Counted from the stretch's first letter, positions 9,640 through 19,074 are shown. The stretch is 22,826 bases of DNA from Paramarasmius palmivorus (GCA_037176845.1 JAYKXP010000355.1:1-22826); one strand, 5' to 3'. Program-made: numbers and translations. Notes: generated from the sequence alone by a model not told the origin.

Positions 9640-10396
9640 GTTTTCAATGACAATCACAGCTCGATGATGGTGTGCCTTACCATTGCCAAAATAAAGAATG
9701 ATAATTGTATGACTTTGGTTGTGGACAAACTCCGAGCCGAACAAGCCCATCCAATTTCTTCCTTGCTTCCTCCCGTCATGATCATCTTCAACCCGGCTTA
9801 TTTTCCTCCCTCGCGTGCTCACTATCACTTCTCCTCAGCAGGCCTCAAGCAGGGAAGACCTACGGAGGCATATGTCACGGTGAGCTTTATTAGGTCAATA
9901 TCATAACGACGGGCACTGACGCGACTGTGTTCTCGTGTATGCATACTTCGACATCTCCAGCGGTATGTTCTATCCATGGCATACCCATCCCTGAGATGAC
10001 ATTTATTCAGTAGCGATTTATTAGACATGGATGGCTTTAGGGGCTTTTAGGGTGGCAGACAGCGTACGTTTCTATCCTTCTCTAACTTGCCAGCTCTGAC
10101 CTTGGCTTCAGGTGACCACAGAAACAGACTACACATGAAGAACATTGCATAGAAGGAACATAGGAAGACGGTGGTCCCTGAACTGGGTAGGAGAAGGGGG
10201 AAGGCGCCAGGTCTACCCCAGCCTAGCGGTATCCTCATCATGACGCATCATATACACCCTGTAGTTGATAGTCACCAATATATATCATTTAAGCCTTCAT
10301 ATTATCTGATCATAACCGACGAAAACGGGCAGTATGGACGATTCTTCGTGGATTCCAGCCTATACCAACAGATGTCGACTAATGTCAACATAGCGG
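9640..10396. other. No confident gene; small hydrophobic frame on the minus strand
   Basis: A 64-codon minus-strand frame at 10047-10241 contains one strongly hydrophobic stretch (TTVFLCSFYAMFFMCSLFLW) followed by a basic tail, as in a small single-span membrane protein. It has no relative in the window and no recognised family, so it may be chance. A plus-strand frame at 9664-9906 (80 codons) is followed by an in-frame GTGAGC, a possible splice donor, near 9880. Upstream parts of the retroelement found from 10397 could lie in 10171-10396 (open to a stop at 10404), but I cannot see a domain. Confidence 0.3.
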
Positions 10397-10991
10397 GATC
10401 TTAATGACGACCATCGACTTGAGGAGTGTCGACAGGAATCAGCTTATGTCAACAACTGTCAATGGATCTCTCACTGGGCCGGTCAACTATCACTAGCACT
10501 CCGCGTCGATGGGATTAGTGCGAACATTCTTCACGGGGAAATGGTAGGCCTTGTAGCGAGCACTATTCTCTCAGCAGATGATCATTCCACTGCCCACGCT
10601 ACCATCTACTCGGACCATCTAAACGCTGTTCGCATCATCTCCGATACCTGAACAGTTCCGGATATCCGGACGTCAATCTAATGAGACTCATCTCATTTGA
10701 CGGTCATATTACCGCTGGCTCATCCACCTCCTTCGAAATCATCCGAGAATAGACATAGCTTATGTCAAAGCACACACCACAGACACATCCCCGCCATCGC
10801 TACTCGATCATGCAGCCGACCATTATGCATCTTCGGCACAAAAGGTCAACACGTCTATACTCGCTGCTCCGATACCAACGTTCTGCATACCCACCATTCT
10901 CGAAGCATCGACTCGGATGATTTCTCTGCCAGAATCATCAATATGTGATGGGGGGAATATATTGGAATCCGACCCCGACCTCCATATTTGA
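10397..10991 (+). pseudogene. RNase H domain of a decayed retroelement
   Basis: Two plus-strand frames join across a frameshift. The first (10397-10648) carries ILHGEMVGLVAS, matching the acidic GE motif of RNase H, then TIYSDHLNAVRIIS, matching the strand with the catalytic Asp. It ends at a TGA (10649). The second resumes with RSYYRWLIHLL just after another TGA (10698), then has IAYVKAHTTDT and LLDHAADHYASSAQK, matching the C-terminal His and AD-x-x-A part. The frame runs to a stop at 10989 caused by one missing base relative to 15917. RNase H cleaves the RNA strand of RNA-DNA hybrids during retrotransposition. From memory the wording resembles RT-RNase H proteins abundant in Agaricomycetes. 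No reverse transcriptase is seen upstream, so the element is truncated. Confidence 0.75.
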
Positions 10992-11330
10992 CTCTGTACC
11001 ACGGTAATCACATAAATAGCGCTGGAGAAACTGAACGTAAATACGTCAGAGGCGGGGTTATAAAGTAGATGATCTAACCCCTGCCTGGCTCCTTTATGCA
11101 CTCCTTACGCTCCTTACATGTTACCGTCCACCCACGCAGCAATTCGGCGGAGTGTCCTAATAGCGTGAGTTTGCCAGCCTAATGTAGATTTGAGCGTGTT
11201 AAGATTATTTAGCAGGTTGTTCAAGGGAATTTTCAATACGATCTTCGGCTGGTAGGAATCTTGTATCACGGAAGAGCTATCAGACGAGAAAAGCTTACAA
11301 ACTGACAAACGCACAAGTAAACTGACCGAA
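10895..11330. repeat. Block F, copy 1
   Basis: This aligns with 15835-16275. Shared stretches include TCCGACCCCGACCTCCAT, TTCGGCGGAGTGTCCT and the run TAGCAGGTTGTTCAAGGGAA continued by TTTTCAATA. Copy 1 carries about 30-40 extra bases around 11170-11205. The left part of F is the tail of the retroelement protein (next to the RNase H domain here), so F is retroelement-derived sequence that was duplicated with the unit. Confidence 0.75.
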
Positions 11331-11509
11331 CAATCTACGCTTATCTGATTCCTTTATATCTCTTTACTTGTCCTATATATTATCCTGCTGAAAGAGCATA
11401 GGCTCGCCTAACCGACGGGGGTGAAGCGCCCAATCGTGTAATGCTGGAAGTTCAGTCTGTCAGTCGTTTAAGCGTGATCCATATCAGGCAGCATAGCGGC
11501 AGGGGTAGA

Positions 11510-12060
11510 TCTATCATTGGAGTAAAGATGCCTCCGTACTTTACAAGCATCAGATATCAAAAGAATACAGTCTCAATTTGTATGTTGTAGGTAGTGCTTT
11601 AGGCTGTTGAAACCTTGTTGCAGCGCTACTTAACTATGGAGGAAAGATCCAGTGACGTCCACAAGAACATGGTTGTCCTAGGCATATAACCGCAGTATCT
11701 CTATAGCAATGGTTCTGTCAGCATACAGATAAAGCTATGACGAGGATACAAACCCTGTCTGGGGGTCCCACGATATATGGGGTTCATCTAACCGCGCAAG
11801 CGAGTGCGTTGAAGAGCTAGATGAAGCAAAGCTTCCATTTTGCTCGCATGAACTTGGTATCGGGGCATGTCCTACTAGCTCGGATATAGCTGTTGCCGCC
11901 GGCTGGAGATGCCAATTTTCCCAAGACTGTTCCTGATGTGACTCGTTCTGCGATGTATAGTTTGCGCAGTTATGGGAGCATCTTATATGCTGCTCCCAAA
12001 GTAGATATGTATTACAATCAAGAAATGACAGCAAATGTGTCGCGCCCAAGCCACACTGCT
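11510..12060 (-). pseudogene. Zn2Cys6 transcription factor pseudogene, copy 2, zinc cluster deleted
   Basis: The open frame (11735-12049, 104 codons) retains the C-terminal half of the copy-3 protein: NESHQEQSWENWH, EQNGSF and the tail HISWDPQTGFV. Upstream the sequence jumps, near 11948, from the repeat region straight to the segment equivalent to residues 1-11 of copy 3 and its 5' flank. The binuclear zinc cluster and linker are therefore missing through one internal deletion of several hundred bases. Without a DNA-binding domain it cannot act as a regulator. The 5' flank (TATGCTGCTCCCAAAGTAGA) and the 3' flank (11510-11735) match the other copies. Confidence 0.75.
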
Positions 12061-12359
12061 AACTCCTTATACGGGACCTGGCTCATTTACTGCTGAACAA
12101 TAGTGTCTCTGGGACGAATTAGAGTGCATTTGTACCCCTGGACAAGCGATTTGGCCCCAGCCAAACTTTCATAGAAGTCTATAAATACGCTCCATTATGC
12201 CTTTTTTACTTAGAACCAAAATCAATCACACTGACCACAACACCTCAATATTCAATGTAGTATCCGGCCTCTTCGCGTTCTACAAAATGATGTCCCACAT
12301 CACCTCTTTCATTCGTATGTATCGCAAAGAAAGAAATCGGTAGTGAAGAGCATATATTA
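12061..12359. other. Spacer between blocks A and B, copy 2
   Basis: No gene is seen. Pieces such as ACTGACCACAAC-CCTCAAT and AATGTAGTATC match 18570-18605 downstream of block A copy 3, so the spacer was duplicated along with the blocks. A TATA-like CTATAAATAC lies at 12179-12188 (plus strand) with no obvious gene after it. Block E is not recognisable here, unlike in units 1 and 3. Confidence 0.5.
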
Positions 12360-14250
12360 AACAGAACGCAGGGGTTCAATGACCTACATAGCCGCTGTTC
12401 AAGGATTTGCATAAGTACGTACGTTTTGACGAAAGTACACTGTCGGGGATGAAGTACGGTAAGTTTTCGCCCTCAGTGGACTACATGAGAACAATTGATC
12501 GCAAATGTCCGAATCAAGCGACAATTATATACTTGTAACCTTTCCAACAAGTCTTACCGTATGCCCACAGCCTTCCGACTCGGAGGTTAGCTCATCGGGG
12601 TGCGAGAACGGATAGAGAAGAGAATATGACTACATTTTGGTACCCCCTCCTACGCAAAAAAATATTAGTTATCCTGAAGACACACTATAAAAACTCACAG
12701 CGGCGTCGCATATCTGTGCTAATCGGCCTCATTCAGATATGGGGAATCAATCCCAGGAGATTGTGCAATGTAACGAGACACTTATCCTCGTTCTGCACAG
12801 GATACAGCATTGGGATCATCGCAGTTCACGACGACAGATGCCAAAGAAGAGACAAAGTAATCAATTGGTTCCAGCAATGATAACAACAAACCGACAGAAG
12901 GAATCACTGCCTTCGGTTATTCCGCCTTTCTATACAAACGTTGAGAGTGACCGAGAGAGAGTATGTTGGCAATTCCAAGTGTTGCGCGGTAGAATAATGT
13001 ACGCTGGACCAGTCTTCAGTACACTCACAAGCCTGTACCTACACAATCATCTCCGACATCCTCTAATGTTGTCACTCAGCGATGGTAACGAGCACGCGAC
13101 CTATAAATAGCCAGGGATCCCGTTTTCTGGTCTGATATTGATTCTGGGGCGCATGTTGGTGCAATAACGTAACGCGATCCAAGTTAAGACCCTGGGGTCC
13201 GCTTGAATTGACAGAGAAGCATCGTTATACCAGTTGAGAACGTCTTCATGGGAACATTCCCAACGAAGGCATGTGACCTTCTAGCACGCAGGAGTTGGTT
13301 AAGATTCGAGCTATTATGAGCTGTAGATGAAATCCTATATTTATATCGTAGCGAGCGGGAGTCCTGTAAAGAATTCACGACTCTAGTCAATGTCGGAGTT
13401 TGGATGGTGATAGTCAGCTTGAGGCTTAAGAACCATCAACTCTCTGATCACCCCTTCATACACGACCGTTTGACATACCCGAGAGAGCGTAAATTCGCAA
13501 TTGAAGCCGATAGGTACGATATTTCAAGCTGTTGATGAGAGGGAAGCGTTGTGCGGGGGAATGTTGCCATAAAATCGTCAATGATCTGGTCTTGGGTGGA
13601 ATAACAACGGTAACTATTAGTCCTGCGTCATGGTGGTTACGGAGAAAGTCGACATACCTCCTATCCCAATACACCACCGCATAATATCCTCCAATGTCGC
13701 TCCGGAATGCCAACAAAAGTAGCTTCCACAAACAGGAAGAAACGCGCAGTAACGATATTCCCTCGTCTCATATCGATCCCTGGCGTAGAGGCGAACATGT
13801 CAGTGTCCGATACACGTTAAAAGCCTTGGATCAGTATGAACTTGGAGGGGAGTATCGTTGTTGAAGACGTCTTCATGATGCGGAGTAACATTCCGAGCCA
13901 GTTTCAGGGCATAGTAGGACTTAATTGAAATTTGACCTGGGTTTATGTAGTCTTATCGAGGAGAGCAAGAACGAACAGTGGATAACCGCGTGACTAGGCA
14001 GAAAGAGAACGCACGACTTCTCGTCGGACTTTGGATGGTATAGTCAAGGAATAAGAAGCAAGAAGCATCAACACGCGGTGTCCAACCCTTCCCCGATCGC
14101 TAGCCCGTTCGGCGACATAGCGGCGGTCAGTTCTGAAGATTCTATTATGGTACTGTTCAAAGTGCACCATTCAAAGATCAAGGATAACGAATCAAAGTAA
14201 AAGTCTCTCGGCATAGACAACCAAAAACACTTGGATTCAGAGAACGACGT
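12360..14250. repeat. Block B, copy 2
   Basis: Collinear with 830-3540 and 19130-20960. Around 12885-12965 the plus-strand frame with ITTNRQKESLP and NVESDRE is shared with copy 3 (IETDRQKESLP, NVESDRE), whereas copy 1 has a stop in it; this hints that a plus-strand reading was once constrained, though the minus-strand exons are equally plausible. A D-type repeat sits at 13985-14048 and another, weaker one at 13390-13420. Confidence 0.7.
13666..13731 (-). pseudogene. Exon-like piece of an unknown block B gene (copy 2)
   Basis: The minus strand reads IPERHWRIL in one frame, then a base change shifts the VYWD part into another frame. The 3' end abuts the donor GTATGTCGAC, matching GTAAGTCGAC in copy 1. 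The frame break marks it as decayed. No family is recognised. Confidence 0.3.
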
Positions 14251-14256
14251 GCCAAT

Positions 14257-14338
14257 TCCCAATGCGGGAAGTCAAACCCAAGCTGCTATGCTAATTCCAT
14301 TATACGCTGATGCATGATAGTCATTACATGACATTGGA
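14257..14338 (-). pseudogene. tRNA-Glu(TTC) pseudogene
   Basis: The acceptor ends (CCCAATG on the plus strand, ACATTGGA at the far side) and the T-arm side resemble 21242-21334, but the T-loop GTTCGATTCC is mutated, the anticodon arm cannot be drawn and the D-arm is scrambled. It occupies the tRNA position between blocks B and C of unit 2. Confidence 0.6.
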
Positions 14339-14521
14339 GTTTATGTCGCGTACCATTCCATGCCCCATCTCCAGTTTTTAGAGGCTGTATTTCGTTCTAG
14401 CGACCATAGCGCTATGTACGAAACCGTAATATGTACAGTTGTATAATGAGCTGTTGAGAGAAGGGCTACATAAATGGTCATTGAATGAGGGAAACAAAGA
14501 TAGCTATCCAGGGTTGTTATA

Positions 14522-14620
14522 TTCCGTTACAGGGAATTGAGCCGTGGGCTATCGCTATCTCATCTCAACATTGGGGGATTGGCATGAGAGGCAATAACGC
14601 TAGCACTACACCATAACGGA
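14522..14620 (-). pseudogene. tRNA-Glu(CTC) pseudogene with intron
   Basis: The acceptor helix TCCGTTA/TAACGGA is perfect here. The D-loop has lost one G (GTAGTGCTAGC), the anticodon-stem region reads ATTGC with a CTC-containing loop, an insert of about 25 nt replaces the 20-nt intron, and the B-box is mutated from GGTTCGATTCC to GGCTCAATTCC. Both internal promoter boxes are damaged, so transcription is unlikely. Confidence 0.7.
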
Positions 14621-14865
14621 GCAGCTGATTCTCTTACACGCATAGCTATGTTGTCATATAATTGTACCATCTTCATACCGACTGCAAACAAGGGCGTGGT
14701 ACCTCATCTTAGACAGTATTGTGATTAATAAGTACGCGGATCCAGTCATACCTCCACTCTCGGCACCAACAGCAATAGGAAACCTTTCATATGTTAGTGT
14801 GTCGATCCTGGACGAGAACGCCCTAAACGAAACATCGACGAAGAGGAGGGTGAACATGGGGAGAG

Positions 14866-15360
14866 CTGAGTGAGGACGATATTAGAGCACCCTCAATGGA
14901 GGGAATCAAATAGTTGACGTACCTCCCGCTTCCGCTGCCCTCCGAATCCTTCAACCTGACCACACGCCCATACGCGAACTCCCTCCGTGGTCGTCATATA
15001 TCCACAGTAGGGTATAGCGGAGACGAAATGAGTGCTCCCCTTCCGTCTAATATAGGGTGGGTTGATAGACTGGGTAACGGAGTACCTTGAAATCGTAGGA
15101 AGGCTGGGGTAGGCACTTGATAAAAAAAAACGACTTGGTGTTCCCATTCCATGTGATATAGAAAAGAGATTGACGCTTGCGTATCCCGAGCTCGATTGTA
15201 GAGTATGGTAGGTCGCAGCTAAAGGACGGTTCACATTTCGAGATAATGAACGTCGGAGGACCTAAGGGAGCGAAGACGGTGATCGTAAGAATCACGGTTG
15301 GAAAGGAGCAATGGTTAAGATAGACGTACCTGTGTTTCGGAACGTGGTTGTACTAGCATA
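14866..15360 (-). pseudogene. Block C gene, copy 2 (unknown family)
   Basis: The ATG at 15360 gives MLVQPRSETQ and then reaches an intron: donor GTACGT at 15329, acceptor AAG preceded by a CCT-rich end at 15262 (CCTTAG on the minus strand), 68 nt, the same length as in copy 3. Most of exon 1 found in copies 1 and 3 is deleted. Splicing continues with RSSDVHYLEM and a stop, so the frame is dead. Beyond the stop another frame has GYASVNLFSISHGM and TTTEGVRVWACG, both shared with other copies. A second intron runs from the donor GTACGTCAAC at 14922 to CACTCAG at 14866 (57 nt) with a CTAAT branch-like site. The splice sites are well kept although the coding frame is not. Confidence 0.55.
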
Positions 15361-15399
15361 AAGAGTTTCGCCTTGTATCCGCTTGAGCTTGAAAGAATG

Positions 15400-15555
15400 G
15401 CTGTATCGAGGAAAAAGACAGCTTCAGAGAAGGAAAAGTGATTAACATCGTAACTAGGCAAGCAAAAAGGAAAACGTACGATTCGAGCTGTCGGCGTTTG
15501 ATGGTAAACGTAAAAGAACCACAAGCGGTAATCCACGTGTCTTTTGGCTCTCGGC
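15400..15555. repeat. Block D, copy 2
   Basis: It shares a 52-base identical run with copy 1 (15449-15500) and a further AAGCGGTAATCCACGTG stretch. On the minus strand it lies directly 5' of block C copy 2, with the start ATG of that gene 40 bases downstream. Confidence 0.75.
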
Positions 15556-15834
15556 TCCTCGCACTGTTCCTTAACAGCATAACGTATCGATATGTACCAA
15601 AAACACAGTACGCAAACTGAGAAATGCTGATGATGACTAAGTAATATGTTAAAGTAATGATGATCTATTATAAACAACCACCCCCTTAAGTACCTCATAC
15701 CTTTATGGTGATACACTGTCAGGACCAACACACCTGCTGTATACATGAGGAAGGGTATTGATAGGAGTTTTTCACATAACGGTGTTGTCCTCCTGAAACA
15801 GAATACTCTATGCAAATAACGCACCTCAGGATAT

Positions 15835-16275
15835 GCAGCTCGATCGGATGATTCTTTGCCAAAATCATCAACATGCGATGCGGGGAATATGTTGTTATCC
15901 GACCCCGACCTCCATGATTTGACTCTGTACAATGGTAATCGCATAAACAGCGGCGTAGAAAGTGAACGTAGACATATGTCAGAGGCAAGGGCCGCAAAGA
16001 AAACAGCAAGTCCCAACAAGCGCACCACAACCACCCCTGCCTAGTTCCTTCATGGTCTCGTTACTCTCCTTACATGTTATCGTTTACCCACGCAACCATT
16101 CGGCGGAGTGTCCTGATAGCGCGGGCTTGCCAGCGAAGGTATGTAGCAGGTTGTTCAAGGGAATTTTCAATAACTCGACCTTCGGCTGAAAGGAGTCTTG
16201 TATCACGGAAAAGATATCAGACAGGAAAAGCTTGCAAACTAATAAACGCACAAGTAACCGAACAATCTACCCTTG
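15835..16275 (+). repeat. Block F, copy 2, with retroelement protein tail
   Basis: This is the relative of 10895-11330. The plus-strand frame at 15856-16044 (62 codons) carries SDPDLHDLTLYNGNRINSG, the same wording that continues the RNase H reading at 10991 after one restored base (LTLYHGNHINSAG there). No RNase H domain precedes it in this copy, so only the tail of the retroelement was carried along or survived. It reads through to a stop at 16042. Confidence 0.65.
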
Positions 16276-16650
16276 CATACCCCCATCGTAGCTTTCATGC
16301 CTTCAAGTTTGATTAGTATGTCGGAATGAGTGTCGACGATGACTGGAGGACCACGTGTATTTGACTCCAGGGAGCGAATTTCAATGCCGGTGAGATCGAA
16401 GAGTGTCTTGACCACCTCACGTAACGAAAACCTGTTCTTCTGACCGGGTGACTCGTTGGTATAGATATAATAATAGAATTGATGAGATGGGCACAGGGAA
16501 GTCGGTGTAGCCATATCTTACATGCACCCCAAGAGAGTCAGCGGGGACTCGAATGGCCGTGTCGAGAGGAACAAGATTGAGGATGAAAAAGGCTGGATCC
16601 AAGTGGAGGATCTGGATCTTCCCTAATCCGGTAACCGTATGGGCGTACAA
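16239..16650 (-). CDS. Partial gene of unknown function with an 82-nt intron
   Basis: Two minus-strand exon frames fit together. Exon 1 (to 16522) ends LDTAIRVPADSLGVH. A consensus donor GTAAGA at 16521 and an acceptor GGTCAG at 16440 remove 82 nt in phase 0, and exon 2 begins KNRFSLREVVKTLFDLTG and continues with GIEIRSLESNTRGPP, then IVDTHSDILIKLEGMKATMG. After ATMG a GTATGC could be another donor, so the frame stop at 16239 may lie in an intron. The composition is that of an ordinary folded protein, unlike the low-complexity neighbours. It has no second copy here and sits between block F and a block C fragment. I do not recognise the family. The 5' end and the remaining exons are missing or unrecognised, so it may be a translocated fragment. 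Confidence 0.4.
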
Positions 16651-16659
16651 TTCCCTTGT

Positions 16660-16920
16660 ATCTGCCCTCTTCCTGGACCCACATCCGCCTTGTCACCTTT
16701 ACCCTTTCGAGGTTGGTATCGGGAGCGGTGTCGACGGCAGATGCAGGACTGCAAATATATGTGGTTTTTCATCCAGGAAGCAACAACTGAATCCACAACG
16801 AGGGATGAGATTAATTGGTGTCAAAGGGAGACGTTGAGCGCGACTTGAAGGACATTTGATCTTCTGAGGGCGTGAATGATTGGCATAGGATGGTCGATAT
16901 GAGAAAGTTGGTATAGCCAT
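16660..16920 (-). pseudogene. Block C gene, 5' fragment (fourth copy)
   Basis: The frame from the ATG at 16920 (MAIPTFSYRPSYANHSRPQK, 73 codons) matches the block C start region and ends in the same LPIPTSKG-like motif found near the end of exon 1 in copy 1. A CACCGACTTCCC-like stretch of this exon also recurs at 16495-16515. The rest of the gene is replaced by the unrelated coding fragment at 16239-16650. Confidence 0.45.
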
Positions 16921-16989
16921 GTCCTAAATCCACACCATGGGATTCTGTGGATAGATAGGCTCAAGGGAAACAAGATATCTGAGGGGGAG

Positions 16990-17090
16990 AGGAATGCTCA
17001 GTGTCGTAGCAAGGGAAGAAAAAAGTTTTACGTACGATTTCGAGTCACTGTCGGTGTTTGGATGGTGATTCGCGGCAACCTCACCTTAGC
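16990..17090. repeat. Block D, fourth (diverged) copy
   Basis: GTCGTAGCAAGGGAAG, then TTTTACGTACGATTTCGAG and CTGTCGGTGTTTGGATGGTG mirror the D core. As at the three full C copies, it lies just 5' of the block C fragment on the minus strand. Confidence 0.6.
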
Positions 17091-17454
17091 ATCGGCTGCT
17101 TCGGAGCGATGCCGTAGAGAGTGAACGAACGGTCCAAACGGTATGTCCGTCAAGTGGCGGATAAGAGTTAGTGGAAATTGGGTGTATCAATCTCGGTCGA
17201 GATATACCAAGACTGTGACTATCTGCTGCAGGTGTAAATCTATTATCGGGGAAGATGCGTCCGTACTTTACAAGGATCAGACATCAAATGAGACTTTTAC
17301 GCTGTATGTAGTACTTTAGGCTGCTGAAACTTTGCTACAGTGCTGCTTAATCTCAGCGGAGAGATCTAGTTATGTCCCCAGGGACATGGCTGTCGTAGAC
17401 ATGTAGCCGCAATATCTCTATAATGATCGCTCTGTCAGCATATATATAGAGCTA

Positions 17455-18345
17455 TTATAAGAATACAAACCCTGTCTGGGAGTCCCACGGTATATGGCGT
17501 TCATCTACCCGCGCAAAAGAGTGCTGTGAAGAGCTGGGTAAAGTGAAGCCCCCGTTTTGTTGGTATGAACTTGGTCCCGGGACCATCGAGGCGTGTTCTA
17601 GCTCGGATGTAGCCGTTGCCACTGATGGGAAATGCCAATTTCCCCAAGAATGTTCCTGATGAGACTCGTTTCGGTTCCATGATTCCTGCTGCATGAAAAT
17701 AATGTTTTGGTCTCTATAGGCACCGGCGAAGCGATCGTTGTTTGTGTTGTGATATGAACTTGGTTCCGGGACCATCGAGGCGTGTTCTTGCTTGGGTATA
17801 GCTGTTGCCACTGACGCGAAATGCCAATTTTCCCAAGAATCTCCCTGATGAGACTCGTTCCGATCCCATGATTCCTGCTGCATGAAAATGGCATTTTGAT
17901 CGCTATTTCCAAAGGCACCGGCGAAGTGATCGTTGTTTGTGTAGTCTGAACGTGGGCCTTCATCTAGGAAGGCGAAAGTGGAAGGAAGTGATGGGCATTC
18001 GATGGCCTGACCGACAATAACACTAGCCTGTGGCGGCCTTGGAATTGGGATTAACCCTAGCGTGGAGAGAGGAGGTTCGGGAAGGGTCATTTGTGGTTCT
18101 TTGTGCTGCCGTGAAGACGAGGGAGATTTGACGCGAAGGTATTCACAATGAATCCCTTTCAGGTAACATCGCGTGCAGACCTCAGAGTCATCTGTAAGTC
18201 CTTCGTTGCGATGAGGTTTACACCTTGTCTTTTGACGACGACAGTTAGTGCATGCTCTGACAGCGCGAGGACCAACACGTTGCTGAGAAGAGCGTTTTTC
18301 CCTGTGCATCCTTGCAATGTATAGTTTGCGCCGCTGCGAAACCAT
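17455..18345 (-). CDS. Zn2Cys6 fungal-type transcription factor-like protein
   Basis: This intact 296-codon frame is the best gene in the window. Residues 32-67 hold a binuclear zinc cluster, ACTNCRRQKTRCK...CTRCYLKGIHC, with Cys32, 35, 42, 57, 60 and 67 (spacing 2-6-14-2-6). All six ligands are present and basic residues follow the second Cys, as in DNA-binding Zn2Cys6 proteins of fungi, which act in the nucleus. The rest is Ser/Asn/Gln/Glu-rich and probably disordered, with a 63-residue tandem duplication (135-197 and 198-260). There is no room for the usual fungal-specific regulatory domain, so the protein is short for the family or more exons follow. Met13 (18309) aligns with the start of copy 1 and may be the real start. 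Targets are unknown. Confidence 0.8.
   Translation of the reverse strand: MVSQRRKLYIARMHREKRSSQQRVGPRAVRACTNCRRQKTRCKPHRNEGLTDDSEVCTRCYLKGIHCEYLRVKSPSSSRQHKEPQMTLPEPPLSTLGLIPIPRPPQASVIVGQAIECPSLPSTFAFLDEGPRSDYTNNDHFAGAFGNSDQNAIFMQQESWDRNESHQGDSWENWHFASVATAIPKQEHASMVPEPSSYHNTNNDRFAGAYRDQNIIFMQQESWNRNESHQEHSWGNWHFPSVATATSELEHASMVPGPSSYQQNGGFTLPSSSQHSFARVDERHIPWDSQTGFVFL
17561..17945 (-). repeat. 189-bp in-gene tandem duplication
   Basis: The stretch beginning near 17566 (TGAACTTGGT-CCGGGACCATCGAGGCGTGTTC) recurs from 17755, a shift of 189 bases or exactly 63 codons. Both copies encode FMQQESW-RNESHQ followed by SW-NWHF-SVATA and EHASMVP. Internal differences are several substitutions and compensating in-frame indels. 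Copies 1 and 2 of the gene have only one such unit. Confidence 0.85.
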
Positions 18346-18783
18346 CTTATATGCTGCTCCCCAAGTAGATATGTATTGACATCAGAAAAAACCAGTAACT
18401 ACGACACGTACAAGGCACACCCTAACTCCTTACACAGTAGAATTCCCGATAATGAATAATCTGGTATGGAATAATTTGAATAACGAATAGCACTGGCATG
18501 GGCACCAAAGCCCGATATACAATAGTTGTCGTAGGACAAGTTGTGCCATTTTTAACTTGGTACCAAAAAACATACTGACCACAACCCCTCAATGTAGTAT
18601 CTACATAGTGCCTTTTTCTGGATGGCGTTCTACTAACTAATGTCTGGTATGAGCTCCAAAATTACTTCTACAATGGGGGACTCGAGGCTAGTAATCGGCG
18701 CGTGAAGAGGCTGTAATAAGTAAAACATTAAAGATGCTGAGACCAGTACTCTACTGCTTAGCAATTGCAGATCCGGAATAAAT
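18346..18783. promoter_or_regulatory. 5' flank of the Zn2Cys6 gene and spacer to block E
   Basis: This lies upstream of the minus-strand regulator gene. The first 110 bases (TATGCTGCTCCCCAAGTAGA, CCTAACTCCTTACAC) are conserved in both dead copies (11985-12080; more weakly 6850-6940), so they belonged to the ancestral promoter or leader. I see no clear TATA box on the minus strand. Beyond 18450 similarity to copy 2 is patchy and no gene is visible. Confidence 0.4.
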
Positions 18784-19074
18784 TTGCATCATGTTAAACG
18801 CGATATATCCGCTCCTTCGCTCATAAGGTGTCCCGAAAGTGACTGGAGCTTCCCAGGAAGTCCGCCACGAAAGAAGGAGCGCTGCTCAAACTTGACAGCT
18901 GGCAGCGGAGGTTCTCCGTCGATCAGAGTTCCATTTCAAACGATCAACCATCTTTATCCACCCTTGAGGTCCGGGACGTCGATATTTAAAGAATATGGCG
19001 AACTGTCCCAAACAATGTATGGGCCAGAATGTAGGCATGGCTTGCCTGACTTGATCGACTGGATTTTTGACTAG
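18784..19074 (+). repeat. Block E, copy 2, with an open frame
   Basis: It matches 1-235. Here the plus strand is open for 96 codons, with PESDWSFPGSPPRKKERC near the start and PECRHGLPDLIDWIFD at the end. The other copy has stops in this frame. I recognise no family; it is either a surviving exon-like fragment or a chance frame. It follows the regulator gene tail-to-tail with respect to strand, 440 bases from its start codon. Confidence 0.4.

Noticed and set aside
17598..17963. 121-codon minus-strand frame with repeated TTQTTI.SPVP pieces
   Set aside because: It is the alternative frame of the 63-codon duplication inside the intact Zn2Cys6 gene; its repeats follow from the DNA repeat.
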